Source: Mycolicibacterium duvalii
Lineage (GTDB): Bacteria > Actinomycetota > Actinomycetes > Mycobacteriales > Mycobacteriaceae
Assembly: GCF_010726645.1 (NCBI RefSeq)
Contig: NZ_AP022563.1
Span: 930,001 to 994,000 of the forward strand
Length of the DNA: 64,000 nucleotides
Reading direction: 5' to 3'
How positions within the stretch are numbered: position 1 is the first letter of the stretch; each line of letters starts with the position of its first letter. Positions 54,700 through 64,000 of this stretch are shown in pieces. The notes beneath the pieces are model-generated. The model had not been told where the DNA came from. It made no database searches and saw only the letters and a program-made list of their open reading frames with translations. The translations under genes were made by a program, and so were the position numbers.

Positions 54700-56609
54700 G
54701 CCGCCGGTCGAGTCGGCCCTCCACCGGCGCCCCGACCCAGGAACGCTCGGCGCGCGCGCGGCGGACCCGCCAACCCGTATCGCCGGCCGGGTTGCGCAGC
54801 GCCTCGTTCGTCTTCCGGCACCGGGCCGGCAACGCCGCGATGTTCATGCTGCTGGTGATCGCCGCCGCCCAGTTGTTCACGCTGCAGGTGCCTCGCGCCG
54901 AAGGGTTGCGCGCCCAGGCCGCCGGTCAGCTCAAGGTCACCGACATCGACCCCGCGGTGCGCGGGGCCATCATCGACCGCAACCACGACAAGCTGGCCTT
55001 CACGATCGAGGCACGGGCGTTGACGTTCCAGCCCGTGCGGGTCCGCAAGGAACTCGAGGAGGCCGTCGCCAAGGCCGTGGAGACCGGAGCGGACGCGCCG
55101 GACCCGGACACCCGACTGGAGGACATCGCCGAGGAGGTCTCCTCCCGGCTGGGCGGCACCCCGGACCGCGCCACGGTGCTCAAGAAGCTGCGCAGCAACG
55201 AAACCTTCGTCTACCTGGCGCGTGCGGTCGACCCGGCGATCGCCGACGCGATCAGGAACGAGTTCCCCGAGGTCGGCGCCGAGCGCCAGGATCTGCGTCA
55301 GTACCCGGGTGGTTCGCTGGCGGCCAACATCGTCGGCGGCATCGACTGGGACGGCCACGGGCTGCTCGGCCTGGAGGACTCGCTCGACGCCGTTCTCGCG
55401 GGTACCGACGGGTCGGTCACCTACGACCGCGGATCCGACGGTGTGGTCATCCCGGGCAGCTACCGCGACCGTCACGACGCCGTCAACGGCTCCACGGTGA
55501 TGCTCACCATCGACGACGACATCCAGTTCTACGTTCAGCAGCAGGTGCAGCTGGCCAAGGACGCCTCCGGCGCCAAGAATGTCTCGGCGGTCGTCCTCGA
55601 CGCCAAGTCCGGCGAGGTGCTGGCGATGTCCAACGACAACACGTTCAACCCGGCCCAGGACCTGAGCCGGCAGAAGAACCGCGAGTTGGGTAACCCGTCG
55701 GTGTCCTCACCGTTCGAACCGGGCTCGGTCAACAAAATCGTCACCGCCGCCACCGTGCTCGAGATGGGGCTCTCCCATCCGGACGAGGTGCTGCAGGTGC
55801 CCGGCTCGATCGGGATGGGCGGGGTCACCGTCGGCGACGCGTGGGAGCACGGGGTGATGCCCTACACCACCACCGGAGTCTTCGGGAAGTCGTCGAACGT
55901 CGGCACGCTGATGCTGGCCCAGCGGATCGGCCCGGAGCGCTATGCCGAGATGCTGCGCAAGTTCGGGCTCGGTCAACGCACGGGTGTCGGGCTGCCGGGC
56001 GAGAGCGCCGGGCTGGTGCCGCCGATCGACCAGTGGTCCGGTAGCACCTTCGCCAACCTGCCCATCGGCCAGGGTCTTTCGATGACACTGCTGCAGATGA
56101 CGGGCATGTACCAGGCGATCGCCAATGACGGCGTGCGCATCCCGCCGCGCATCGTCAAGGCGACCCTGGGCCCCGACGGCACCCGCACCGAGGAGCCCCG
56201 CCCCGACGGCGTCCGAGTGGTGTCGGAGAAGACCGCGCGCACCGTGCGGGACATGTTCCGGTCGGTGGTGCAGCGCGATCCGCGCGGCATCCAGCAGGGC
56301 ACCGGCCCCCAGGCCGCGGTCGAGGGCTATCAGATCGCGGGCAAGACGGGCACCGCGCAGCAGATCAACCCGGCCTGTGGGTGCTACTACAGCGACGTCT
56401 ACTGGATCACCTTCGCCGGGATGGCTCCGTCCGACGATCCGCGGTACGTGGTCGGCGTGATGATGGACGCGCCGCACCGTGCCGCCGACGGCTCCGCGGG
56501 CTCGTCGGCCGCGCCGTTGTTCCACAACATCGCGTCCTGGTTGCTGCAGCGCGACAACGTGCCGCTGTCGGCGGATCCAGGTGCGCCGCTGACGCTTCAG
56601 GCCGGCTGA
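54696..56609 (+). CDS. pbpB: Penicillin-binding protein 3 / FtsI transpeptidase (PbpB)
   Basis: A 637-aa class B PBP, the septal D,D-transpeptidase. It has a basic cytosolic N-terminus, one helix (about 48-66), a dimerisation domain and a transpeptidase domain. The active-site SxxK is in FEPGSVNK, SxN in FGKSSNVGT and KTG in AGKTGTAQQ. GTG start coupled to ftsL (GTGA). Two cysteines in INPACGCYYSD near the C-terminus may form a disulfide. Confidence 0.96.
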   Translation: MSRRSSRPSTGAPTQERSARARRTRQPVSPAGLRSASFVFRHRAGNAAMFMLLVIAAAQLFTLQVPRAEGLRAQAAGQLKVTDIDPAVRGAIIDRNHDKLAFTIEARALTFQPVRVRKELEEAVAKAVETGADAPDPDTRLEDIAEEVSSRLGGTPDRATVLKKLRSNETFVYLARAVDPAIADAIRNEFPEVGAERQDLRQYPGGSLAANIVGGIDWDGHGLLGLEDSLDAVLAGTDGSVTYDRGSDGVVIPGSYRDRHDAVNGSTVMLTIDDDIQFYVQQQVQLAKDASGAKNVSAVVLDAKSGEVLAMSNDNTFNPAQDLSRQKNRELGNPSVSSPFEPGSVNKIVTAATVLEMGLSHPDEVLQVPGSIGMGGVTVGDAWEHGVMPYTTTGVFGKSSNVGTLMLAQRIGPERYAEMLRKFGLGQRTGVGLPGESAGLVPPIDQWSGSTFANLPIGQGLSMTLLQMTGMYQAIANDGVRIPPRIVKATLGPDGTRTEEPRPDGVRVVSEKTARTVRDMFRSVVQRDPRGIQQGTGPQAAVEGYQIAGKTGTAQQINPACGCYYSDVYWITFAGMAPSDDPRYVVGVMMDAPHRAADGSAGSSAAPLFHNIASWLLQRDNVPLSADPGAPLTLQAG

Positions 56610-56639
56610 CACGACACCGGGCGGGCCCGTGGGTGTCGG

Positions 56640-56645
56640 TACTGT
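56640..56645 (+). promoter_or_regulatory. Possible internal promoter before murE
   Basis: TACTGT lies 9 nt before the murE ATG, in the only sizeable gap (45 nt) between rsmH and murD. It could give murE a second, near-leaderless start. Confidence 0.3.
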
Positions 56646-56654
56646 GTCAACGCC

Positions 56655-58214
56655 ATGAATCTGCGCCCCAGCCATCCCGTCGGTATGTCCCTGACCGACC
56701 TGTCGGTGCTGGTGTCCGCTGTGGCTGTGGATGGCGTCCCGGTGCCCGGCGTCACGCTGACCGGGGTCACGCTGCGCGGGCAGGACGCCCGGCCCGGTGA
56801 CCTGTTCGCCGCGCTGCCCGGCGCCCGCGCGCACGGCAATCGCTTCGCTGCCGACGCCGTCGAGCGCGGGGCGGTGGCGGTGCTGACCGACCCCGACGGG
56901 GTCGCCCAGCTCGCCGATGCCGGGGGCGTCGCGGTCCCGGTGCTGGTCCATCCGGCTCCGCGCACGGTGCTGGGGGCCGCGGCAGCGGCCGTGTATGGCA
57001 ACCCGTCGCAGGCGCTGCGCGTCATCGGGGTGACCGGCACGTCGGGCAAAACGACCACCACCTACCTGGTCGAGGCCGGCCTGCGTGCCGCCGGGCGGGT
57101 GGCCGCGCTGATCGGCACCGTCGGCGTGCGCATCGACGGACGGGAGCTGCCCGGTGGGCTCACCACACCCGAAGCGCCCGACCTGCAGGCGCTGCTGGCG
57201 ACGATGGTCGAGCAGCGGGTCGACACCGTGGTCATGGAGGTGTCCAGCCATGCACTGACGCTGGGCCGTGTCGACGGCACCGCGTTCGCCGTCGGCGGGT
57301 TCACCAATCTCAGCCGCGACCATCTGGACTTCCACGCATCGATGGAGGAGTACTTCGAGGCCAAGGCGCGGCTGTTCGACCGCGACGCACCGACGCACGC
57401 CGGCCGGGCCGTCGTCTGCGTCGACGACGAGTGGGGCCGCGCCCTGGCCCGCCGCCGCGACGACGCCACCACGGTCAGCGTCACCGGACCCGCCGACTGG
57501 CAGGTCGAGGACATCACCGTCGGCTCGGGTGGGCCCACCACCCAGCAGTTCCGGGCCGTCGACCCGGCCGGGGTGCACCACCATCTGCAGGTCGGCCTGC
57601 CCGGACGCTTCAATGTGGCCAACGCGCTGCTGGCCGCGGCGCTGCTCGACGCGGTCGGGGTGTCACCGGAGCAGGCCGCTCCCGGGCTGCGCGACGCGAC
57701 CGTGCCGGGCCGGTTGCAGGCCATCGACCGGGGCCAGCCGTTCTCCGCGCTCGTCGACTACGCGCACAAGCCCGGAGCGCTGCACGCGATCCTCGAGACC
57801 TTGCGCGCCTCCGGTGACGGCCGGCTGGCGGTGGTCGTGGGGGCCGGCGGAAACCGGGACCGCGGAAAACGGGAACCGATGGGCCAGGTGGCCGCCGACC
57901 TGGCCGACCTGGTGGTGGTCACCGACGACAATCCGCGCGACGAGGACCCCGCCGAGATCCGCGCGGCGCTGCTGGCCGGGGCCGCCGGCGGGCGCGCCGA
58001 GATCGCGGAGATCGGGGACCGGCGCGCGGCCATCGCGCACGCTGTCGGGTGGGCACGGCCGGGCGACATTGTGGTGATCGCCGGGAAAGGCCACGAGAGC
58101 GGCCAGACCAGCCGGGGGCAGACGCGGCCGTTCGACGACCGCGTCGAACTCGCCGCCGCGCTGGACGCGTTGGTGACGCGAGGCTTGGGAACGGAAGGCA
58201 TGGCACGTGATTGA
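56655..58214 (+). CDS. murE: UDP-MurNAc-L-Ala-D-Glu:meso-diaminopimelate ligase
   Basis: Adds meso-DAP to the peptidoglycan precursor. The 519-aa Mur ligase has the N-terminal UDP-binding domain, the ATP loop [19 protein letters not shown], the carbamylated-lysine region (FEAKARLF) and the substrate-choice motif DNPRDEDP, which marks the mDAP-specific type. The ATG at 56655 lies in a 45-nt gap after pbpB, where M. tuberculosis has a PE-gene insertion. It overlaps murF by 8 nt. Confidence 0.96.
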   Translation: MNLRPSHPVGMSLTDLSVLVSAVAVDGVPVPGVTLTGVTLRGQDARPGDLFAALPGARAHGNRFAADAVERGAVAVLTDPDGVAQLADAGGVAVPVLVHPAPRTVLGAAAAAVYGNPSQALRVIGVTGTSGKTTTTYLVEAGLRAAGRVAALIGTVGVRIDGRELPGGLTTPEAPDLQALLATMVEQRVDTVVMEVSSHALTLGRVDGTAFAVGGFTNLSRDHLDFHASMEEYFEAKARLFDRDAPTHAGRAVVCVDDEWGRALARRRDDATTVSVTGPADWQVEDITVGSGGPTTQQFRAVDPAGVHHHLQVGLPGRFNVANALLAAALLDAVGVSPEQAAPGLRDATVPGRLQAIDRGQPFSALVDYAHKPGALHAILETLRASGDGRLAVVVGAGGNRDRGKREPMGQVAADLADLVVVTDDNPRDEDPAEIRAALLAGAAGGRAEIAEIGDRRAAIAHAVGWARPGDIVVIAGKGHESGQTSRGQTRPFDDRVELAAALDALVTRGLGTEGMARD

Positions 58215-59715
58215 GCTGACCCTGGCCGAGATCGCCGAGATCGTGGGTGGCCGCCTCGCCGACATCACCGACGAGCACGCCGCCGAGGTGCGCGTCACCG
58301 GCGGTGTCGAATTCGACTCGCGGGCCGTGGGACCCGGCAGCCTGTTTCTGGCCCTGCCGGGCGCGCGTGCCGACGGCCACGACTTCGCCTCTGCCGCAGT
58401 GCGATCCGGTGCGGTGGCGGTTCTGGCCGCGCGCCCGGTAGGTGTGCCCGCGATCATCGTGGAGCCGGTGGGGCCGCCGCCCGGACGCCACGCCGGCGTC
58501 TCCGGGGTACTGGAACACGACAGCGACGGTTCGGGCGCGGCGGTGATCGCCGCGCTGGCCAGGCTGGCCGCCGCGGTCGCGGCGCGCCTGGCCGAGCGTG
58601 GCCTGACGATCATCGGCATCACGGGGTCGTCGGGTAAGACCTCGACCAAGGATCTGATCGCCGCGGTGCTGGCCCCGCTGGGCGAGGTGATCGCCCCGCC
58701 GGGGTCGTTCAACAACGAGCTCGGGCATCCGTGGACGGTGCTGCGCGCCACCGAGTCCACCGATTTCCTGGTGCTCGAGATGTCGGCGCGGCACCGCGGG
58801 AACATCGCCGCCCTGGCCGCGATCGCGCCACCGTCCGTGGCTGTGGTGCTCAACGTCGGCACCGCCCACCTGGGGGAGTTCGGTTCGCGCGAGGCCATCG
58901 CCGAGACGAAATCCGAACTGCCGCAATCGGTTCCGGAGTCCGGCGTGGTGATCCTCAACGCCGACGACCCGGTGGTGGCCGCGATGGCCGCCAAGACCAG
59001 GGCGCGGGTGGTGCGGGTCGGGCGTTCCTCGGAATTCGACGTATGGGCCGACGCGGTGCGGCTGGACCCGCTGGCGCGGCCGCAGTTCACGCTGCACGCC
59101 GGCCACGCACAGGTGCCGGTGGCCCTGGCCGTCCACGGTGACCACCAGGTGTCCAACGCGCTGTGCGCGGCCGCGGTCGCGCTGCAGTGCGGCGCGACAC
59201 CCGATCAGGTCGCGACCGCCCTGGCCGCTGCCGGCCCGGTGTCCGGTCACCGCATGCAGGTCAGCTCCCGGCCCGACGGTGTGACCGTGATCAACGATGC
59301 CTACAACGCCAACCCCGACTCGATGGCCGCCGGGCTCAAGGCGCTGGCCTGGATGAGTCGTCAGGAATCCGGGAAGGGCCGCAGCGTCGCCGTGCTGGGT
59401 GAGATGGCCGAGCTCGGTGACGACGCGATATCCGAGCACGACCGCATCGGCCGCTTGGCGGTGCGCTTAGATGTGTCTCGACTCATCGTCGTCGGAAGCG
59501 GGAGGCCTATGAGCGCCATGCTCCACGGGGCGGTCATGGAGGGTTCGTGGGGCTCGGAGGCCACCGCGGTGCCCGACGCCGACGCCGCCCTGGCCCTGCT
59601 GCGCGCCGAACTCCGCCCCGGCGACGTCGTGCTGGTCAAAGCGTCGAACTCGGCCGGCCTCGGTGCACTGGCCGACGCGCTGATCGCCGACGGCCCCGAA
59701 GCGGGTGGTCGATGA
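58207..59715 (+). CDS. murF: UDP-MurNAc-tripeptide:D-Ala-D-Ala ligase
   Basis: Completes the UDP-MurNAc pentapeptide. The 502-aa product has the [27 protein letters not shown]-terminal motif, the ATP loop [28 protein letters not shown] and [12 protein letters not shown] in the C-terminal domain. GTG start at 58207 inside the end of murE; its stop overlaps the mraY start (ATGA), so the three are translationally linked. Confidence 0.96.
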   Translation: MIELTLAEIAEIVGGRLADITDEHAAEVRVTGGVEFDSRAVGPGSLFLALPGARADGHDFASAAVRSGAVAVLAARPVGVPAIIVEPVGPPPGRHAGVSGVLEHDSDGSGAAVIAALARLAAAVAARLAERGLTIIGITGSSGKTSTKDLIAAVLAPLGEVIAPPGSFNNELGHPWTVLRATESTDFLVLEMSARHRGNIAALAAIAPPSVAVVLNVGTAHLGEFGSREAIAETKSELPQSVPESGVVILNADDPVVAAMAAKTRARVVRVGRSSEFDVWADAVRLDPLARPQFTLHAGHAQVPVALAVHGDHQVSNALCAAAVALQCGATPDQVATALAAAGPVSGHRMQVSSRPDGVTVINDAYNANPDSMAAGLKALAWMSRQESGKGRSVAVLGEMAELGDDAISEHDRIGRLAVRLDVSRLIVVGSGRPMSAMLHGAVMEGSWGSEATAVPDADAALALLRAELRPGDVVLVKASNSAGLGALADALIADGPEAGGR

Positions 59716-60791
59716 GACAGATCCTGATCGCCGTCGGCATCGCGCTGGCGGTGTCGATCCTGCTGACCCCGGTGCTGATCCGGCTGTTCACCCGGCAGGG
59801 TTTCGGCCACGAGATCCGCGAGGACGGCCCGCCCAGCCACCACAAGAAGCGCGGCACCCCGTCGATGGGCGGCGTGGCGATCCTGGCCGGCATCTGGGCC
59901 AGCTACCTGGGCACCCATCTGGTCGGTGTGGTCATGGACGGCAAGGGCCCGTCGGCCTCGGGGCTGCTGGTGTTGATGCTGGCCACCTCGCTGGGTGCGG
60001 TCGGGTTCATCGACGACATGATCAAGCTGCGGCGCGCGCGCAACCTGGGGCTGAACAAGACGGCCAAGACGGTCGGGATCCTGCTCGCCGCGGTCGTGTT
60101 CGGCGCGCTTGCGCTGCAGTTCCGCAACGCCGACGGGCTCACCCCGGGCAGCCAGGAGCTGTCCTATGTGCGCGAGATCGCGACCGTGACGTTGGCGCCG
60201 GCGATCTTCGTGCTGTTCTGCGTCGTCCTGGTCAGCGCCTGGTCCAACGCCGTGAACTTCACCGACGGACTCGACGGTCTGGCCGCCGGGGCGATGGCGA
60301 TGGTCTGCGCCGCCTACGTGCTGATCACGTTCTGGCAGTTCCGCAACGCGTGCGCGATCAGCCCGGGCGTGGGCTGTTACAACGTGCGCGACCCGTTGGA
60401 CCTGGCGATCGTCGCCGCGGCCACCGCCGGTGCCTGCATCGGCTTTCTCTGGTGGAACGCCGCGCCGGCCAAGATCTTCATGGGTGACACCGGATCGCTG
60501 GCGCTGGGCGGTGTCATCGCCGGCCTGTCGGTGACCAGCCGCACCGAGATGCTGGCCGTGGTGCTCGGCGCGCTGTTCGTCGCCGAGGTCACCTCGGTGG
60601 TGGTGCAGATCCTGGCGTTCCGCACCACCGGGCGCCGGGTGTTCCGGATGGCGCCGTTCCATCACCACTTCGAGCTGGTCGGCTGGGCCGAGACCACGGT
60701 GATCATCAGGTTCTGGTTGCTCACGGCCATCGCGTGCGGGCTCGGGGTGGCCCTGTTCTACAGCGAGTGGCTGACCACCGTCGGTGCCTGA
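59712..60791 (+). CDS. mraY: Phospho-MurNAc-pentapeptide translocase
   Basis: Transfers phospho-MurNAc-pentapeptide to undecaprenyl phosphate, making lipid I. The 359-aa membrane protein has about ten helices and the MraY signatures [29 protein letters not shown] (aspartate pair), [23 protein letters not shown] and [14 protein letters not shown] at 59712 overlapping the murF stop gives the standard length. It overlaps murD by 8 nt. Confidence 0.97.
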   Translation: MRQILIAVGIALAVSILLTPVLIRLFTRQGFGHEIREDGPPSHHKKRGTPSMGGVAILAGIWASYLGTHLVGVVMDGKGPSASGLLVLMLATSLGAVGFIDDMIKLRRARNLGLNKTAKTVGILLAAVVFGALALQFRNADGLTPGSQELSYVREIATVTLAPAIFVLFCVVLVSAWSNAVNFTDGLDGLAAGAMAMVCAAYVLITFWQFRNACAISPGVGCYNVRDPLDLAIVAAATAGACIGFLWWNAAPAKIFMGDTGSLALGGVIAGLSVTSRTEMLAVVLGALFVAEVTSVVVQILAFRTTGRRVFRMAPFHHHFELVGWAETTVIIRFWLLTAIACGLGVALFYSEWLTTVGA

Positions 60792-62247
60792 CGTGTTGGA
60801 ACCGCTCGCCGCGGGGACCGCGGTCCTGGTCACCGGGGCCGGGATCACCGGCCGCGCCGTGCTGGCCGCGCTGCAGCCACTTGGCGTGCAGGTGACGCTG
60901 ACCGACGACAACGACACGGCGCTGGCTGCGCTGGCCCACGACGGTGTCGCCACGGTCGACCCCGCCGGCGCGGTGGCCCGGATCCAGGAGTTCGCCCTGG
61001 TGATCACCAGCCCCGGATTCCCGCCCACCGCGGCGGTGCTGGCCGCAGCGGCCGACGCCGGAATCCCGGTGTGGGGTGACGTCGAGCTGGCGTGGCGACT
61101 GGACCAGTCGGGTCGGTACGGTCCGCCGCGCCGTTGGCTGGTGGTGACCGGCACCAACGGCAAGACCACGACCACGTCGATGCTGCACGCGATGTTGCAG
61201 GCCGCGGGCCGCCGTTCGGTGTTGTGCGGCAACATCGGCGACCCGGTGCTCGCATTACTCGACCAGCCCGCCGACGTGCTGGCCGTCGAGTTGTCGAGCT
61301 TTCAGCTGTACTGGGCGCCGTCGCTGCGCCCGGAGGCCGGGGCGGTGCTCAACGTCGCCGAGGACCACCTCGACTGGCACGGCTCGATGTCGGCGTACGC
61401 ACAGGCCAAGGCCCGTGCGCTGACCGGCCGGGTCGCGGTGGCCGGGCTCGACGACCCGACGGCCGCCGGGTTGCTCGCCCACTCGCCCGCCCCGGTGAAG
61501 GTCGGGTTCCGGCTCGGCGCGCCCGGACCCGGTGAACTGGGCGTGCGCGACGGTGTGCTGGTGGACAACGCGTTCGCCGCTGAGTTGCCGCTCGCGCCCG
61601 CCGGCGGTGTCCCGGTCGCCGGCCCGGTAGGAGTGCTCAACGCGCTGGCCGCGGCGGCGCTGGCTCGCGCGGTCGGGGTACCCGCCCGGCCGATCGCCGA
61701 GGCGCTGGCCGACTTCCACGTCGGCCGGCACCGCGCCGAGGTCGTGGCTGTCGCCGGCGGCGTGACCTACGTCGACGACTCCAAAGCCACCAACCCGCAT
61801 GCCGCGCAGGCGTCGATCACCGCGTACCCGCGGGTGGTCTGGATCGCGGGTGGACTGCTCAAGGGCGCCTCGGTCGACGAACTCGTCGCCGCCGTCGCCG
61901 ACCGGCTCGTCGGTGCGGTGCTGATCGGACGGGACCGGGCCGCCGTGGCGGAGGCGTTATCGCGACACGCACCGGATGTCCCCGTCGTCGAGGTTGTAAC
62001 GGGGGAGGATTCTGGGGTGCTTGAGAAAGTTGAGACAGGTGTTACTCATGTGACTCAGGTCGTCGATGCCGCGCGCAGCCCTTTGGCCGAGGCGGTGATG
62101 GCCGGTGTCCTGCAGGCGGCCCGGGGCCTGGCCGGCCCGGGTGACGCCGTGCTGCTGGCGCCGGCCGGTGCGTCGTTCGACCAGTTCAACGGGTACGCAC
62201 ACCGCGGCGACGCCTTCGCCGCCGCGGTCCGTGCCGCCGTCCGGTAA
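60784..62247 (+). CDS. murD: UDP-MurNAc-L-Ala:D-glutamate ligase
   Basis: Adds D-glutamate to UDP-MurNAc-L-Ala. The 487-aa product has an N-terminal Rossmann-like domain ([14 protein letters not shown]), the ATP loop [28 protein letters not shown] and [16 protein letters not shown] at 60784 inside mraY is used; a GTG three codons later (60793, giving MLEPL) is an equal option. The gap to ftsW is 24 nt. Confidence 0.95.
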   Translation: MPDVLEPLAAGTAVLVTGAGITGRAVLAALQPLGVQVTLTDDNDTALAALAHDGVATVDPAGAVARIQEFALVITSPGFPPTAAVLAAAADAGIPVWGDVELAWRLDQSGRYGPPRRWLVVTGTNGKTTTTSMLHAMLQAAGRRSVLCGNIGDPVLALLDQPADVLAVELSSFQLYWAPSLRPEAGAVLNVAEDHLDWHGSMSAYAQAKARALTGRVAVAGLDDPTAAGLLAHSPAPVKVGFRLGAPGPGELGVRDGVLVDNAFAAELPLAPAGGVPVAGPVGVLNALAAAALARAVGVPARPIAEALADFHVGRHRAEVVAVAGGVTYVDDSKATNPHAAQASITAYPRVVWIAGGLLKGASVDELVAAVADRLVGAVLIGRDRAAVAEALSRHAPDVPVVEVVTGEDSGVLEKVETGVTHVTQVVDAARSPLAEAVMAGVLQAARGLAGPGDAVLLAPAGASFDQFNGYAHRGDAFAAAVRAAVR

Positions 62248-62271
62248 GCCGCGAGCAGGCAGCGAGATTCC

Positions 62272-63807
62272 GTGAGCAACATCCTGACCCGGTTGCGTGA
62301 CCGACGCGCCAACCCCGCGGCCGAGGGGACCTCGGCGGTGGTGGCCGTGGGCTCCGATGCGTCGCATCCGGTGCCGCGGACCCGGTTCGGGTCGTGGCTC
62401 AACCGCCCGATGACGTCGTTTCACCTGATCATCGCCGTCTCAGCACTGCTGACCACGATGGGGTTGACGATGGTGCTGTCGGCGTCGGGGGTCTACTCCT
62501 ACGACCACGCCGGCTCGCCCTGGTCGGTGTTCGGCAAGCAGGTGTTGTGGACGGCGATCGGGTTGCTGGCGTTCTACGTGGCGCTGCGGGTTCCGGTGCG
62601 GGTGATGCGCAAGTTCGCGTTCACCGGATTCGCGCTGACGGTCGTGCTGCTGGTCCTGGTGCTGATCCCCGGCATCGGCAAGGTCGCCAACGGGTCGCGC
62701 GGGTGGTTCGTGGTGTCGGGCTTCTCGATGCAGCCCTCGGAGCTGGCCAAGATCGCGCTGGTGATCTGGGGCGCCCACCTGCTCTCGGCCCGCCGGATGG
62801 AGCGTGCGTCACTGCGCGAGATGCTGGTTCCGCTGGTGCCGGCGACGGTCATCGCGCTGGCGCTCATCGTCGCCCAGCCCGACCTCGGCCAGACCCTGTC
62901 GATGGGCGTGATCCTGCTCGGTCTGCTGTGGTACGCCGGACTGCCGCTGCGGGTGTTCCTGAGCTCGGTGGGGGCGGTGCTGATCTCCGGTGCGGTGCTG
63001 GCGCTCTCGGCCGGCTACCGGTCGGCGCGCGTGCAGTCCTGGCTCAATCCCGCTGCCGACGCACAGGGCTCGGGCTACCAGGCCCGGCAGGCCCGGTTCG
63101 CCCTGGCCAACGGCGGCATCTTCGGCGACGGGCTCGGGCAGGGCACCGCGAAATGGAACTACCTGCCCAACGCCCACAACGACTTCATCTTCGCGATCAT
63201 CGGCGAGGAACTCGGATTCGTCGGTGCCGCCGGGCTGCTGTGCCTGTTCGGGTTGTTCGCTTACACCGGCATGCGGATCGCGCGCCGTTCGGCTGATCCG
63301 TTCCTGCGGTTGCTCACCGCGACCGCCACGCTGTGGATCCTCTCGCAGGTCTTCATCAACGTCGGCTACGTGGTCGGACTGCTGCCGGTGACCGGGTTGC
63401 AGCTGCCGTTGATCTCGGCCGGCGGTACGTCGACGGCCACCACGCTGTTCATGATCGGGATCATGGCCAACGCGGCCCGGCACGAACCCGACGCGGTGGC
63501 TGCGCTGCGTGCCGGCCGCGACGACCGGGTCAACCGGCTGCTGCGACTGCCGTTGCCGGCCCCCTACGTGCCGACCCGAACCGAGGCGCTGCGCGACCGG
63601 CTGCGCTCGCGCAAGCCCGCCGCGTCGGGCACCTCGGCGACCCGGCAGCGCAACCGCGCCACCCCCGCCGCGACGCGATCGGCGCGGCGGACGTCGCGAG
63701 GCGCTGAGCAGCCGGTTAAGGCCGATCGGGGCGCGGTCCGATATGGTGCTGGCCAGCGTAAGCAGGGCCGACGGGCCCGCACACTGGAAGGTCAGCGTTA
63801 CGGGTGA
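62272..63807 (+). CDS. ftsW: SEDS peptidoglycan glycosyltransferase FtsW
   Basis: A 511-aa polytopic membrane enzyme with ten helices that polymerises septal glycan from lipid II in partnership with PbpB. SEDS motifs are seen: [44 protein letters not shown], the large loop with [52 protein letters not shown], and [18 protein letters not shown] basic cytosolic tail of about 100 residues is typical of mycobacteria. GTG start; the stop overlaps murG (GTGA). Confidence 0.95.
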   Translation: MSNILTRLRDRRANPAAEGTSAVVAVGSDASHPVPRTRFGSWLNRPMTSFHLIIAVSALLTTMGLTMVLSASGVYSYDHAGSPWSVFGKQVLWTAIGLLAFYVALRVPVRVMRKFAFTGFALTVVLLVLVLIPGIGKVANGSRGWFVVSGFSMQPSELAKIALVIWGAHLLSARRMERASLREMLVPLVPATVIALALIVAQPDLGQTLSMGVILLGLLWYAGLPLRVFLSSVGAVLISGAVLALSAGYRSARVQSWLNPAADAQGSGYQARQARFALANGGIFGDGLGQGTAKWNYLPNAHNDFIFAIIGEELGFVGAAGLLCLFGLFAYTGMRIARRSADPFLRLLTATATLWILSQVFINVGYVVGLLPVTGLQLPLISAGGTSTATTLFMIGIMANAARHEPDAVAALRAGRDDRVNRLLRLPLPAPYVPTRTEALRDRLRSRKPAASGTSATRQRNRATPAATRSARRTSRGAEQPVKADRGAVRYGAGQRKQGRRARTLEGQRYG

Positions 63808-64000
63808 CGGCAGTTTCGGTGGTTCTCGCCGGCGGTGGCACGGCGGGCCACGTCGAACCCGCCATGGCGGTCGCCGATGCGCTGGTGGCTCTGGAGCCCG
63901 ACGTGCGGATCACCGCGCTGGGTACCGAACGCGGTCTGGAGACCCGCCTGGTCCCGCAACGCGGCTATCACCTCGAGTTGATCACGCCGGTGCCGCTGCC
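63804..64000 (+). CDS. murG: UDP-GlcNAc:lipid I N-acetylglucosaminyltransferase, N-terminal part
   Basis: The first 65 codons of murG before the window ends. The N-terminal glycine-rich loop [22 protein letters not shown] is the MurG lipid-I-binding motif (GGTxGH). The enzyme makes lipid II at the inner face of the membrane. GTG start overlapping the ftsW stop by 4 nt. Confidence 0.95.
   Translation, partial: MTAVSVVLAGGGTAGHVEPAMAVADALVALEPDVRITALGTERGLETRLVPQRGYHLELITPVPL

Overview
This window is chromosomal DNA from a high-GC actinobacterium, almost certainly a rapidly growing mycobacterium (Mycolicibacterium/Mycobacterium). Nearly every gene matches, in mirror-image order, the Mycobacterium tuberculosis block from glnA1 (Rv2220) to murG (Rv2153c). 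Codon use is GC-rich, GTG starts are frequent, and ATGA/GTGA stop-start overlaps are common. Several genes I expect in the M. tuberculosis block are absent: ephD, an Rv2212-type cyclase, a MetF-like reductase and the PE-rich insertion between pbpB and murE. Family names and the M. tuberculosis comparison come from memory, because no search was run.

Layout. (1) 1-14.4 kb: glnA1 with a GlnR-like box; RDD and DUF4191 membrane proteins; a lipoate module (dlaT, an SDR, lipB, lipA); pepA; gcvT; ilvE; cobS/cobT. (2) 14.4-27.8 kb: glycerate kinase, the Fe-S carrier erpA, adenosine kinase, asnB, and then the respiratory block. That block is ctaC-ctaF-mmpS3-DUF2561 on plus and ctaE-qcrC-qcrA-qcrB on minus, which together encode most of the bcc-aa3 supercomplex. 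(3) 27.8-32.4 kb: trpD, a DnaQ/GIY-YIG nuclease fusion, and a decayed IS110-family insertion sequence, the only clear mobile DNA. (4) 32.4-51.9 kb: envelope genes. These include an NlpC/P60 hydrolase, PimB', FadD15, a coupled cluster of poorly characterised genes (two SRPBCC proteins, an ArsA-type ATPase, a CxxC protein and a PlsC acyltransferase), a GT87 mannosyltransferase, RNase AS, aroG, pknL and its neighbour Rv2175c, mptA, idsA2 and lppM. (5) 51.9-64 kb: the dcw cluster mraZ-rsmH-ftsL-pbpB-murE-murF-mraY-murD-ftsW-murG, preceded by a strong terminator and a MraZ operator.

How the genes fit together. LipB and LipA make the lipoyl cofactor carried by the two lipoyl domains of DlaT. CtaC/F/E and QcrA/B/C form the terminal oxidase chain. 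PimB', the GT87 enzyme and MptA act in PIM/lipomannan/LAM assembly. The dcw cluster makes peptidoglycan precursors and the septal synthase.

The most unusual non-coding signal is a set of short tandem repeats of 24-27 nt at four gene 3' ends: 7646-gene/pepA, ctaE, aroG/pknL and Rv2175c/mptA. Each repeat unit carries a stop codon, and three of the four sets contain small hairpins. Other points of note are a conserved-looking P-loop ATPase with no ATG/GTG/TTG start upstream of its Walker A motif, a possible IS110 bridge-RNA region, and many leaderless-type promoters.
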